A stretch of 64,000 nt of DNA, from positions 4,030,001 through 4,094,000 of the forward strand of contig CAWFHK010000001.1 in NCBI GenBank assembly GCA_963815655.1, in the 5' to 3' direction. The notes beneath the pieces were generated by a model. It searched no databases. It worked only from the letters and a program-made list of their open reading frames with translations, and was not told the origin of the DNA. This DNA is from JAWOLE01 sp963815655 (lineage in GTDB: Bacteria > Acidobacteriota > Thermoanaerobaculia > UBA5066 > Gp7-AA6). Both the position numbers and the translations under genes were made by a program. Positions 35,966-44,665 of the stretch are shown here, one piece after another (the first letter of the stretch is position 1; each line of letters begins with the position of its first letter).

Positions 35966-37975
35966 CTAACGCCACGTAATCACCTTCGCGCGGCCGAGCA
36001 GTTCGAAGTAGTCGGCAACATCGCGCAACGGGACCGGCTCGTAGCGTCCTGTCAGGACGTCGCGGATGTCCGAGACGGTGCGCTTGCCGTCCACGAGGTT
36101 CAGCGCCTCGAAGGCGAGGACATCCCCGTGCTCTCGTTCGGAGAGGGCGACGCGGACGTTCGCTGCGGGGCCGAGGACTTCCGCGAGGTGGTCGTAGTAG
36201 TAGACGCCGAGAGGTCCGCGGATCTCCGGGCTCCGGACGGGGACGCGGGCGTCGCGGCTCCCCGCGGGCGCATGGCCGGAACGCCTCTTCGCCAGGCGCG
36301 CCTCCGCGTCGAGGGCTCCGGAGGAGACGGAGGGGAAGAGGAGCGCGACCGAGCGCAGCGTCTCGACTCCTTCCTCGAAGGCCTCGCGCTCGAAAAGCGC
36401 TCCGTCGGCGGGAGAGCCGACCGCCCGCGCCTTCGCGGCGGCGAGTTGCCGCTCGGCGTTCGCCGCGGCGAGCGCGAGGAGCCTCGGGGCCCCGGCGTCG
36501 GGGAGGGCGGCGAGGGTCCAGGCGATCCCGGCGCCGAGGTACGCCACGCGGCCGAGCTTCGTCGAGTCGAGGTTCTCGGGTTGGTCCTTGTTGGTGTGGA
36601 TCGTCACGTCGGGCCAGTCGTGGAAATAGACCATCGGGACGCCGAAGCTCGCCTCCTCGAAGACCTCGTGGTCGCTCCCCATCTCGAGCGGGCGGACGTC
36701 GCCCAGGAAGACCTCGCGCGAGCCGGGGAGCCAGACGAGGCCGGCGTAAGGATCGCCGCCGCGCTCGGCGTAGCGCGAGGAGGCGCGGACCACGTCGTCG
36801 AACCAGGCGCGCGCGACGTCGTTGACGGCGTGGGGAAGCGTCGCGGCCGTCGTCGAAAGATGGAAGATCCCCTTCGTCGTCGCGAGCAAGCCGCCCACCA
36901 TGTCCATGTGGATCCCGGCGACGAGGCGCTTCACGACCTCGGGATGCCGGACGAGATAGGCCTGCGAGCCCGCGATCTCGGGGAGCCAGAGGAACCGGAT
37001 CGTCCGCCGTGGAGGCGGCAGCGTTCGTCCGCGGATGGCCGATTGGAGCGCCCGCGCGATTTCCAGGATCGCCGCGCTGCCGGAGGCGTTGTCGTTGGCG
37101 CCGGCCGATTCGTGGCAGAGGTGCGCCGTCAAGACGACCTCGCCGGCGGACGGATCCGTCCCCGGGATCGTCGCGACGACGACGTCGAAGGTGGCCGGGA
37201 CCATCTTCGCGGCGACGCGCGCGCGGAGCCGGATCTTCTCCCCCGCGGCGAGCCTCGCCCGGAGTTCCTGCGCCTGCCGTTTCGAGAGCATGAAGGCGAA
37301 GCGGTTGGCGGTCTGGTAGGGAGACAGGTGCCCCCAGCGCACGAGGTCGCGATCGTCGCCGGACCATGCGGTCGTCTGGTTCGGAAAGTCGGAGAGGAAG
37401 CCCGCGGCGCCGCGCTCCTCGCACGCCAGGCGGTGCACGAGCGGCAGCGGCCCGTCGGCGAGGACGATCTTTCCCAGGATCGCCTTTCCCTCGTAATCTT
37501 TCGCGTCCGCGCCGCGCCCGACCTCCACCAGCTCCGCCGTCACGTCGGCGTCCTGGCTGTAGTCGGCGAGCGCGACCGGGAGATCCGGGAACGACTCGAT
37601 AAGACGCGGCGTCGGCGAGACCTCCTCGAGAGTCGCCGACACCGGGTTCCAGCCGTAGTAGCTCCGGAAGTGCGCGTAGCGGGTCTTGCCGTCGGCGGGG
37701 AAGCGCTCGATGGCGGCGTCCGCGAGGCCCGCCACAAGGAGCTTTCTTTTGACATGCTCCGCCGCCGCCGCGAACCCCGGCGAGCCGTGCACGCGGTGGA
37801 AACGCCCGAGCTCGCGCACCGTCTCGAGCGCCGCGTTGCCGTCCACCGCCGCGTGGATCGCCGCCGGCACATCGTCCGGCCAGAACGGGATCGCCCTCTC
37901 CTGGGTGAGAAGCGAGGCGGATGCCGAGAGCAGGGCTGCGAGAATGAGTGTGAGACTGAGCGCGGAGGCTCTCAT
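35966..37975 (-). CDS. Secreted M28-family zinc peptidase with PA-like insert
   Basis: 669 residues. Signal peptide LTLILAALLSASASL; N-terminal cap with a PA-like segment about 150-230; M28 catalytic region about 280-510 with metal ligands HLCHESAGANDNASG, WLPEIAGSQA (Glu), HMDMVGG and GSDHEVF. A C-terminal extension of about 150 residues ends in a winged-helix-like stretch (NLVDGKRTVSDIRDVL). It probably works as a periplasmic aminopeptidase. Located 79 nt downstream of DUF2911 on the same strand; a 7-bp GC hairpin (38015-38033) lies between them without a T-run. Confidence 0.85.
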   Translation of the reverse strand: MRASALSLTLILAALLSASASLLTQERAIPFWPDDVPAAIHAAVDGNAALETVRELGRFHRVHGSPGFAAAAEHVKRKLLVAGLADAAIERFPADGKTRYAHFRSYYGWNPVSATLEEVSPTPRLIESFPDLPVALADYSQDADVTAELVEVGRGADAKDYEGKAILGKIVLADGPLPLVHRLACEERGAAGFLSDFPNQTTAWSGDDRDLVRWGHLSPYQTANRFAFMLSKRQAQELRARLAAGEKIRLRARVAAKMVPATFDVVVATIPGTDPSAGEVVLTAHLCHESAGANDNASGSAAILEIARALQSAIRGRTLPPPRRTIRFLWLPEIAGSQAYLVRHPEVVKRLVAGIHMDMVGGLLATTKGIFHLSTTAATLPHAVNDVARAWFDDVVRASSRYAERGGDPYAGLVWLPGSREVFLGDVRPLEMGSDHEVFEEASFGVPMVYFHDWPDVTIHTNKDQPENLDSTKLGRVAYLGAGIAWTLAALPDAGAPRLLALAAANAERQLAAAKARAVGSPADGALFEREAFEEGVETLRSVALLFPSVSSGALDAEARLAKRRSGHAPAGSRDARVPVRSPEIRGPLGVYYYDHLAEVLGPAANVRVALSEREHGDVLAFEALNLVDGKRTVSDIRDVLTGRYEPVPLRDVADYFELLGRAKVITWR

Positions 37976-38054
37976 CCCAGGCGAAGCGAAGGGTCTGTCC
38001 CGGTCATTTCGGTCAGGCCGGATTCTCCGGCCTGCGGCCTCGGTACGGCGGCAA

Positions 38055-38699
38055 CTACGGCGTCACGGTGAAGGGGACGACGGCGCCGGTCTTTTCCCAG
38101 GCCATCGCGATGGCGCCCCCCTTGTCGGTCACGTTCACGAAGCCGATCGTGAACTCGTCGAAGGAATTCGTGGGCGTCACCATCTTCATCGGCGCGCGCG
38201 CGACGTCGTACTTCGGGTCGTAGTTGTAGGAGCCCCAGGTCTTCACCTTTTCGGCGGAGTCGTACTTCTCCTGGTAGGGCTGGGTCGAGACGATCAGCGT
38301 CCAGCCGCTCTCCTTCGCGTCCACGAACAGGCTGTACTCGCCCGCGGCCAGCTTCTTTCCGCCGATCTCGAGCGGCGCCTCCGTCTTCAGCCGCGTCGTC
38401 TGGTTCGCGCCGCACCGCCAGACCGGAGCGCCCGCGTTGACCTTCTTGCCGTAGTCGGCGCCCTTGCCGAAGATGTCCGTCCGGCCGCGCAGGATGGGCC
38501 GGCTGTAGGTGATCTCGATCCACTTCCCCCCGGTGTGGCGTTGTTCTCCGTCCTTGTCGGGCGCGCTCCACGCGCCGCCGACCTGGGTCGCGGCCGCGCC
38601 CGGCGGGCTCGCCGGCCGGCGCGCGGGGGTTTGGGCGAGCAGAGCTCCCGTTGCAAGTCCCGAGGTGAGAACCAGTGTGAAAAACCGGCGTCGAATCAT
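38055..38699 (-). CDS. DUF2911 secreted protein
   Basis: 214 residues. Signal peptide FFTLVLTSGLATGALLAQ; mature part with the DUF2911 pattern: ITYSRPILRGRTDIFG, WRCGANQTTRLKTEAPLEIGGKKLAAGEYSLFV, ekvKTWGSYNYDPKYDV. All-beta, periplasmic, function unknown; common in Bacteroidota and Acidobacteriota. Excellent RBS (GGGAGG) before the ATG at 38699. A possible promoter (TTGACC, 19 nt, TATGCT) lies upstream, back to back with that of the IPTL-tailed gene. Confidence 0.88.
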   Translation of the reverse strand: MIRRRFFTLVLTSGLATGALLAQTPARRPASPPGAAATQVGGAWSAPDKDGEQRHTGGKWIEITYSRPILRGRTDIFGKGADYGKKVNAGAPVWRCGANQTTRLKTEAPLEIGGKKLAAGEYSLFVDAKESGWTLIVSTQPYQEKYDSAEKVKTWGSYNYDPKYDVARAPMKMVTPTNSFDEFTIGFVNVTDKGGAIAMAWEKTGAVVPFTVTP

Positions 38700-38722
38700 T
38701 GTTTCCTCCCTGAAGGTCCTGA

Positions 38723-38753
38723 AGCATACGGTAAGAGCACGGTCCCGGGTCAA
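38723..38753 (-). promoter_or_regulatory. Possible promoter of the DUF2911 gene
   Basis: Minus strand TTGACC (38748-38753), 19-nt spacer, TATGCT (38723-38728). The spacer is long, so this is tentative. Confidence 0.35.
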
Positions 38754-38777
38754 GCCCCGGGGACGGGAACCGGGCAG

Positions 38778-38795
38778 GAGGGCCTTGAGGCCCTC
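38778..38795. promoter_or_regulatory. 18-bp palindrome between divergent promoters
   Basis: GAGGGCC-TTGA-GGCCCTC, arms perfect over 7 bp. It ends 5 nt before the -35 of the rightward promoter and about 25 nt from the leftward one, the right place for a shared operator. No regulator gene is adjacent. Confidence 0.4.
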
Positions 38796-38800
38796 ATTCC

Positions 38801-38829
38801 TTGACACCCGTGCGGAGGTTCGATATTTT
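38801..38829 (+). promoter_or_regulatory. Strong sigma70-type promoter of the IPTL-tailed gene
   Basis: TTGACA (38801-38806), 17-nt spacer, TATTTT (38824-38829). The best promoter match seen in the window; it implies a leader of about 70 nt with a GGAGGAGG Shine-Dalgarno before the ATG at 38907. Confidence 0.75.
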
Positions 38830-38906
38830 CCCCGGCATCCGGCGAAATGGGCCGAATCCAGGGGAAGACCGGGAACAGCCGGTGATCCGGCAGGAGGAGG
38901 GATCCA

Positions 38907-39887
38907 ATGAAGCTGATTGCGCGTGCCGTGTTGTCCGCGATTCTGGCCTTCGTCGCGAGTCCATACGCCCTGCGGGGGGCGGCCGGCGACCTCATCGGAA
39001 ATGTCAGTCTTCCGGTGACGGGAAACGGCGTGAGCGTTGCGGTGGACTGCTCGGGCAACGTCTATTACACGCTCAATGCCAGCAACAACCTCTACAAGAT
39101 GGACAATGCGGGCACGCTGCTCGGCACGACGCCGATCATGACCGCCGCTGGCGGATCGGTCGTCGTGGACGAATTCGCCTGGGACGAGACGCGCCATGTC
39201 CTGTGGGCCCAGGAGCACGGCACGAGCCCGATCAACATCTACCAGGTCAATCCGACGACCGGCATCGCCACGTTCCAGTTCGCGGCGGGATCGAGCATCG
39301 GGAGCTTCCGCGATGGGATCGCCTACGACGGGACCGACGACTCGCTCTGGATCTCGGGCGACGTGTCCAGCGTCATCGACCATGTCAAATGCAGCGACGG
39401 GACTCCCGCGAGTCCCGCCCAGATCACGCCCAAGAACGCGGGCGGAGGCACTCTAGGCTCTATCAGCGGCGTCATCGTCGGGCAGGGCGACCTGTTGTAT
39501 CTCGGGCAGAATGGGAATCAACAGATCGTCCAGGTCAAGAAGAGCGACGGCAGTTTCCTGAGCGTGTTCGCGTCGCCCGGCGGGGCCCGGGACGAAGGCC
39601 TGGAGTGCGACCCCGTCAACTTCTCGCCGAAACTGGCGCTCTGGTCGAGGGAGTTCAACTCGCCCGGATTCGCTTCGGTCATCGAGCTCGCGCCGGGCAC
39701 CTGCTCCTGCGGCGGTGTCGTCACGACGCCGTCTCCGGGGGTGACTGCCACGAATACCCCGACGGTCGTGCCGCCGACGACGACACCGGTGATCGTGGTT
39801 CCAACTCTGAGCAGCCATGGCTTCGCGCTTTTCTTCGTCTTGCTGGCCGGAGTCGGGATCGTCCTGCTCGCCCTTCGCTGGAAGTGA
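38907..39887 (+). CDS. Secreted propeller-like protein with IPTL-type C-terminal sorting tail
   Basis: 326 residues. Signal peptide about 1-26; a middle of NHL/PQQ-like beta repeats (SVAVDCSGNVYYTLNASNNLYKMD, GQGDLLYLGQNGNQQIVQVKK); a Thr/Pro linker at about 275-298; then VPTLSSHGFALFFVLLAG followed by a hydrophobic helix and a basic end (LRWK). That layout matches the IPTL-CTERM class of sorting signals, thought to be recognised by exosortase-like membrane enzymes. No sortase gene is in the window. Strong promoter and RBS; a terminator-like hairpin follows, within the 5' end of the next gene. Confidence 0.8.
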   Translation: MKLIARAVLSAILAFVASPYALRGAAGDLIGNVSLPVTGNGVSVAVDCSGNVYYTLNASNNLYKMDNAGTLLGTTPIMTAAGGSVVVDEFAWDETRHVLWAQEHGTSPINIYQVNPTTGIATFQFAAGSSIGSFRDGIAYDGTDDSLWISGDVSSVIDHVKCSDGTPASPAQITPKNAGGGTLGSISGVIVGQGDLLYLGQNGNQQIVQVKKSDGSFLSVFASPGGARDEGLECDPVNFSPKLALWSREFNSPGFASVIELAPGTCSCGGVVTTPSPGVTATNTPTVVPPTTTPVIVVPTLSSHGFALFFVLLAGVGIVLLALRWK

Positions 39888-39888
39888 G

Positions 39889-42849
39889 TTGACGAAGCGG
39901 AACCTCAGGCGGCTCCTCCCTCACGCAACTGATCCGAAAGGCCCCGCCGGCAGCGGGGCCTTCTTTCTTGTTGCCGTACTTGCCCTCGGGCTGGCTCTCG
40001 TCCCGCCGGCGCCCGGGGGTTCGACCGAAGTCCGCAGCGGGGACCGCCTCGCCTCCGCGCTGACGGGAGCGCGCGTGATCGCCGCGCCGGGGCGCGTGAT
40101 CGAGAACGGGGTGGTCGTCGTGCGGGGCGGCGTCATCGAGGCGGCCGGGGCTCAGGGCCAGACGGCGATCCCGGCGGACGCTCGGATCTTCGACCTGAAG
40201 GGGAAGGTCGTCCACGCCGCCTTCATCGATCCTTACGTTTCGGCGGACCGGCTGGCGGGCAAGCGCCCCCACGGCCCGTCGGACGACGAGGAGGCGGCCG
40301 AGCAGGGTCCGGGCGGCGGCCGGGCGGCGGCCGCCTCGACGACGCCGGCCGCCCCGCCGCACCCGGCTCATCCGGAAGAACGCGTGCTCGACACGCTCCG
40401 GATCCAGGAACGGGTCGCCGACACGTATCGGCGCCTCGGTTTCGGTGTCGTCGCCGCGGTCCCGGCTTCGGGGATCCTGCGGGGGCGCGGCGCTCTCGTC
40501 AGCCTCGCCGAGGAGCCGATGGAGTCGCGCATTCTCGCGAGCGAGGCCGGACAGTCCGTCTCGCTCGAGCCCGAGCGGTTCGATTTCGCCACCTTCTTCC
40601 GCTCGCGCTATCCCACCTCCAAGATGGGCGCGGTCGCGATGGTTCGCCAGGGATTCCTCGACGCGGCCTGGTGGCGCGCCGCCGAGGCGGCCTACGCGCG
40701 GCATCCGATCGGCCAGGCCCGGCCGCGAAGCGACGCCTCCGCCGAGGCGCTCGCGGCGGCGGCGGAAGGCAAGGAGCCGGTCGTCTTCGAGGCGACCGAC
40801 GTCCTGTCGCTCCTGGGCGCCGGAAAGATCGCCAGGGAATTCAAGCTGAAGGCGCGGTATGTCGGCGCGGGCGATGAGTACCGCCTGCGGGACCAGGTCG
40901 TGGCGATGCATCCCGACCTGATCCTCAGGGTGGACTTCCCGAAGCCCTACCGGCTCGACGACGAGACGGAGTGGCTGGATGTGCCGCTCGAGCGGCTGCG
41001 CCGGATGGACCGCGCGCCGTCCAACCCGAAATGGATGAAGGACGCCGGCCTGATCTTCTCTTTCACGACGGCCGGCCTCGACGACCCCGAAGACTTCAAC
41101 CGCCGCGTACGCGAGGCGCTGGCGCGCGGGCTCTCGAAGGAGGACGCGCTCGCGGCCGTGACCACCGTGCCTGCGCGGCAGCTCGGGTTCGGCGACCGGC
41201 TCGGCACGATCGAGGCGGGCAGGATCGCGGACCTTGTTGTCGAAACCGGCGAGCCCTTCGACGAGGGAAGCCGCGTCACGGAGATCTGGATCGACGGCCG
41301 GCGGATCGAGCTGCCGGAGAAGAAAAAGGCTGAGGGACAACGGGGGGAAGCCCCTCACCCCAACCCTCTCCCGCCCGGAGAGGGAGTCAAGCCGGACGTC
41401 CGGGCGTTTCCGGGGCCGGAGGTCGCTCCGCCCGCTGCTCCGAAAGCGGTGATCGTGAGAGGAGCCACGGTCTGGACCGAGGGGCCGGCGGGGATCCTCG
41501 AGAACGCGGACGTCGTCGCCGTGGACGGGAAGATCGCCGCCGTCGGGAAGGGGCTCGCGGCGCCGGCCGGCGCGCTCGAGGTGGACGGCCGCGGCAAGCA
41601 CGTCTCGCCCGGCGTCATCGACTGCCACTCGCACACCGCCATCGACGGCAACGTCAACGAGTTCGGGCACGCCATCACCGCGGAGGTGCGGATCAGGGAC
41701 GTGATCGATCCTCTCGACGTCGCGGTCTACCGCGAGCTCGCGGGGGGGACGACGGTTGCCAACGTGCTGCACGGCTCGGCCAACGCGATCGGCGGCCAGA
41801 ATGCGATCGTGAAATGGCGCTGGGGCGGGGGCCCGGACGACTTCCTCTTCGCCGGCGCGCCGGAGGGGATCAAGTTCGCACTGGGAGAGAACCCGAAGCA
41901 GTCGAACTTCAACAACCCGCGCCCGCGCTATCCCGCGACGCGCATGGGGGTCGCGAACCTGATCCGGGAGCGCTTCCTCGCGGCGCGCGACTACCGCAGG
42001 CGGCAGGAGGAGTACAGGAAAGCCGCCGCGGTCAAGGGAGCGTCGCCCGTGCCCCCCGCCGTGGACCTGCAGCTCGAGGCGATCGCCGAGATCCTCGAGG
42101 GAAAGCGCGTCATCCACTGCCATTCCTACCGCAAGGACGAGATCCTGGAGGTCATCCGCGTCGCCGAGGAGTTCGGGATCAAGGTCGCGACGTTCCAGCA
42201 CGTGCTCGAGGGGTACAAGGTGGCCGACGAGATTGCGAAGCACGGCGCCGGAGGCTCGACCTTCTCCGACTGGTGGGCCTACAAGCCCGAAGCCTACGAC
42301 GCGATCCCGTACAACGGCGCGCTCATGCGCGAGCGCGGCGTCGTCGTCTCGTTCAACTCCGATTCGGACGAGCTCGCGCGGCGGCTGAACTGGGAGGCCG
42401 CGAAGGCCGTCCGGTACGGCGGCGTGCCGCCCGCCGACGCGCTGGCCTTCGTGACGATCAACCCGGCGAAGCAGCTCGGCATCGAGAAGCGCGTCGGCTC
42501 GCTCGAGGCCGGCAAGGACGCCGACTTCGTCGTCTGGAGCGGCGACCCGCTCTCCGACGAGACGATCGCCCTGGAGACCTGGATCGACGGGAAGAAGTAC
42601 TTCGACCGCGCGGAGGACCTCTCGCGGCGCGCCGCGCTCGAGCAGGAGCGCGCGGATCTCGTGGCGAAGGCGAAGAAGATGCTCGAGTCCGAGCGCGCGG
42701 CGGCCCGCGGCCGGGGGGCGGCGGCGGAAGGGGAGAGACACGCGCCGGCGGAGAAGGTCCCGACACGCGCGCCGGAGTCTCCGGAGAAGGCGCCCCCCGC
42801 CCTTGCCAGGACGCCGCTCCCGACCCCGACGCCGCGGGGCGCCCCATGA
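39889..42849 (+). CDS. Tandem amidohydrolase: degenerate plus active-looking imidazolonepropionase-like domains
   Basis: 986 residues from a TTG at 39889 (GGAAGTGAG ahead); that start supplies the export signal FFLVAVLALGLALV. Domain 1, about 35-475, has the amidohydrolase frame (TGARVIAAPGRVIENGVVVV, LGFGDRLGTIEAGRIADLVV) but lacks HxH: the strand reads VVHAAFIDPYVSADRL. Domain 2, about 520-960, keeps the ligands: DCHSHT (H580, H582), HCHSYRKDE (H743, H745), FQHVLEG and FNSDSDE. The linker near residue 487 (APHPNPLPPGEG) is coded by an inserted repeat. The Pro-rich C-terminus overlaps the next gene. The reaction is unknown; periplasmic hydrolase of a cyclic amide or dipeptide is plausible. 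Confidence 0.82.
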   Translation: MTKRNLRRLLPHATDPKGPAGSGAFFLVAVLALGLALVPPAPGGSTEVRSGDRLASALTGARVIAAPGRVIENGVVVVRGGVIEAAGAQGQTAIPADARIFDLKGKVVHAAFIDPYVSADRLAGKRPHGPSDDEEAAEQGPGGGRAAAASTTPAAPPHPAHPEERVLDTLRIQERVADTYRRLGFGVVAAVPASGILRGRGALVSLAEEPMESRILASEAGQSVSLEPERFDFATFFRSRYPTSKMGAVAMVRQGFLDAAWWRAAEAAYARHPIGQARPRSDASAEALAAAAEGKEPVVFEATDVLSLLGAGKIAREFKLKARYVGAGDEYRLRDQVVAMHPDLILRVDFPKPYRLDDETEWLDVPLERLRRMDRAPSNPKWMKDAGLIFSFTTAGLDDPEDFNRRVREALARGLSKEDALAAVTTVPARQLGFGDRLGTIEAGRIADLVVETGEPFDEGSRVTEIWIDGRRIELPEKKKAEGQRGEAPHPNPLPPGEGVKPDVRAFPGPEVAPPAAPKAVIVRGATVWTEGPAGILENADVVAVDGKIAAVGKGLAAPAGALEVDGRGKHVSPGVIDCHSHTAIDGNVNEFGHAITAEVRIRDVIDPLDVAVYRELAGGTTVANVLHGSANAIGGQNAIVKWRWGGGPDDFLFAGAPEGIKFALGENPKQSNFNNPRPRYPATRMGVANLIRERFLAARDYRRRQEEYRKAAAVKGASPVPPAVDLQLEAIAEILEGKRVIHCHSYRKDEILEVIRVAEEFGIKVATFQHVLEGYKVADEIAKHGAGGSTFSDWWAYKPEAYDAIPYNGALMRERGVVVSFNSDSDELARRLNWEAAKAVRYGGVPPADALAFVTINPAKQLGIEKRVGSLEAGKDADFVVWSGDPLSDETIALETWIDGKKYFDRAEDLSRRAALEQERADLVAKAKKMLESERAAARGRGAAAEGERHAPAEKVPTRAPESPEKAPPALARTPLPTPTPRGAP
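39937..39970 (+). terminator. Terminator-like hairpin inside the 5' end of the amidohydrolase gene
   Basis: GGCCCCGC (39940-39947), loop CGGCA, GCGGGGCC (39953-39960), then TTCTTTCTT. It would end transcripts from the IPTL-tailed gene about 75 nt past its stop, but the next gene appears to start at 39889, so it may act as an attenuator. Confidence 0.7.
41351..41385. repeat. CCCTCACCCCAACCCTCTCC-type repeat inside coding sequence
   Basis: A short imperfect inverted repeat (CCCTCTCC ... GGAGAGGG) that reads in frame as APHPNPLPPGEG between two enzyme domains. A similar sequence, CCCTCTGCC-GCC-GGGAGAGGG, lies at about 12223-12248 between genes, showing that it is mobile or widely dispersed. Confidence 0.7.
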
Positions 42850-44123
42850 TGATCGTCTCGCTGCTCGTCGCGGCCGCGATGGCGGCCGCCGCTCCGCAGA
42901 CCGTCGCTCTCGTCGGAGGCACCCTGCACACCGTCAGCGGACCGGACGTGGTCAACGGGACCGTCCTGATCCGCGACGGGAAGATCGCCGCGGTCGGAGC
43001 GGGGATCGAGGTCCCGACCGGCGCGAAGGTGGTGGACGTCAGGGGCCGCCACGTCTACCCGTCTCTCTTCCCGGCTCTGACGGAGCTCGGCCTCGTCGAG
43101 ATCTCCTCGGTCCGCTCGACGGTGGACACGACGGAGCTCGGGGAGATCAACCCGCAGGCGCGCGCCGACTTCGCGATGAACTTCGACTCGGAGCTCCTGC
43201 CGGTCGCGCGCTCCGCCGGGATTCTGATCGCCGGCATCGCGCCCAACGGCGGAATCGTGTCCGGCTCGCTCGCCGCCATGAAGCTCGAGGGATGGACGCG
43301 GGAGGACGCGACGCTCAAGGCGCCGGCCGCGATCGTCGTGCGCTGGCCGGACCTGACGATCAATCGGTCCCCCTCCGCGCGCCTCTCCGTGCGCCTGCAG
43401 GAGAAGCGGCGCGACGAGGCGCTCGAGAAGCTGAAGGGCGTCTTCGCGGATGCCCGCGCCTACGGGAAGGCGAAGGCGGCCGAAGGGAAGGCCGGCATCC
43501 CGCGCCACGACGACGACCCGAAGCTGGAGGCCCTCCTGCCCGCCCTCGACGGATCGCTGCCGGTCATCGTCGTGGCAGAGCGCGTGGCCCAGATCCGCGC
43601 GGCGCTCGCCTGGGCCAGGGAAGAAAACTTGAAGCTCGTCCTGGCGGGAGCGCGGGACGGCTGGCGCGTGGCCGACGAGATCGCGAAGGCGGGCGTGGCG
43701 GTCATCGTGGAGCAGCCGCTCGATCTTCCGACGCGCGCCGACGAGCCGTACGACGCCAACTTCGCCTCGGCGGGAGCGCTCGCGAAGGCGGGCGTGCGCG
43801 TCGCGTTCAGCGACGGCTCCGACGCCTCCTTCGCCCGGAACCTGCCGCACCAGGCGGCGGCCGCCGTGGCCTTCGGATTCCCGCGCGAGAAGGCCGTCGC
43901 CGCCATGACCCTCGAGCCCGCGCGCATCCTGGGCGTCGCCGCCCATGTCGGATCCCTCGAGCCGGGCAAGGACGCCACGCTCATCGTCACCGACGGCGAC
44001 CTCCTCGACCTGCGCACCCACGTCCTCGCCGCCTGGCTGGACGGCCGCGCCCTCGACCTGACGGACAAGCAGAAGCGCCTCTACGACCGCTACAGGAACC
44101 GCCCCAGGCCGGCCAGCCGGTAG
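42846..44123 (+). CDS. Amidohydrolase-like protein lacking the metal-binding HxH
   Basis: 425 residues. Signal peptide (IVSLLVAAAMAAAAPQ), then the amidohydrolase frame: VGGTLHTVSGPDVVNGTVLIRDGKI, GVAAHVGSLEPGKDATLIVTDGD. Where HxH is expected the sequence is HVYPSLFPALTELGLVE, and other ligand positions are also changed (PVIVVAERVAQI, VAFSDGSDA keeps the late Asp). Resembles domain 1 of the preceding protein. ATG overlaps the upstream stop (ATGA), so the products are probably made in fixed ratio; this one may be a non-catalytic partner. Confidence 0.8.
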   Translation: MMIVSLLVAAAMAAAAPQTVALVGGTLHTVSGPDVVNGTVLIRDGKIAAVGAGIEVPTGAKVVDVRGRHVYPSLFPALTELGLVEISSVRSTVDTTELGEINPQARADFAMNFDSELLPVARSAGILIAGIAPNGGIVSGSLAAMKLEGWTREDATLKAPAAIVVRWPDLTINRSPSARLSVRLQEKRRDEALEKLKGVFADARAYGKAKAAEGKAGIPRHDDDPKLEALLPALDGSLPVIVVAERVAQIRAALAWAREENLKLVLAGARDGWRVADEIAKAGVAVIVEQPLDLPTRADEPYDANFASAGALAKAGVRVAFSDGSDASFARNLPHQAAAAVAFGFPREKAVAAMTLEPARILGVAAHVGSLEPGKDATLIVTDGDLLDLRTHVLAAWLDGRALDLTDKQKRLYDRYRNRPRPASR

Positions 44124-44142
44124 AATCGCCGGCAGTTTCGCT

Positions 44143-44227
44143 GTCATTCTGAGGAGCGAAGCGACGAAGAATCTGCTCTCGTAGGAAGGTCACCGGAGCA
44201 GATCCTTCGCTTCGCTCAGGATGACAG
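44143..44227. repeat. GTCATTC/GTCATCC inverted repeat pair
   Basis: Arm 44143-44177 (long, 35-bp form) and arm 44199-44227 (short, 29-bp form) separated by 21 bp; same architecture as 15680-15767. It lies between the amidohydrolase stop and the EVE-domain gene. Confidence 0.85.
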
Positions 44228-44246
44228 AGGGGGGAAAGAGGTCAGA

Positions 44247-44654
44247 ATGAACTGGTTGTTCAAGGAAGAGCCGACACACTACTCTTTTGACGATCTCGTC
44301 AAGGACGGGAAGACGTCCTGGTCCGGGGTGAAGAACCCGCTCGCGCAGAAGCACCTGAGGTCGGTGAAGAAGGGGGACCGGATCTTCTACTACCACACGG
44401 GGGACGAGAAGTCCGTCGTCGCCGTCGCGAGGGCCTCGGGCGACGCGTACGCCGACCCGAAGGACAAGGCGGGCAAGCTCGCGACCGTGGACATCGTTCC
44501 CGTCGGGAAACTCCCGCGCCCCGTGACTCTCGCCGAGATCAAGGCCAGGGCTTTCTTCAAGGACTTCCCGCTCGTGCGCATCTCCCGCCTCTCCGTCATG
44601 CCGGTGACCGACCGGGAATGGGCGGAGATAGAGAAACTCGCCGGTCGTTCGTGA
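44247..44654 (+). CDS. EVE-domain protein
   Basis: 135 residues, a single EVE (PUA-like) domain as in human THYN1 and many bacterial proteins: NWLFKEEPTHYSFDDLVKDG, WSGVKNPLAQKHLRSVKKGDRIFYYHTG, FKDFPLVRISRLSVMPV. EVE domains are thought to bind modified bases in DNA or RNA. It is cytosolic. GGGGGGAAAGAGG precedes the ATG. The next gene starts 11 nt after its stop, suggesting cotranscription, though no functional link is evident. Confidence 0.9.
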   Translation: MNWLFKEEPTHYSFDDLVKDGKTSWSGVKNPLAQKHLRSVKKGDRIFYYHTGDEKSVVAVARASGDAYADPKDKAGKLATVDIVPVGKLPRPVTLAEIKARAFFKDFPLVRISRLSVMPVTDREWAEIEKLAGRS

Positions 44655-44665
44655 GGAGGATCCGG

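Noticed and set aside
38010..38035. GC hairpin between the M28 and DUF2911 genes as terminator
   Set aside because: A 7-bp stem (AGGCCGG/CCGGCCT) without any T-run on either strand.
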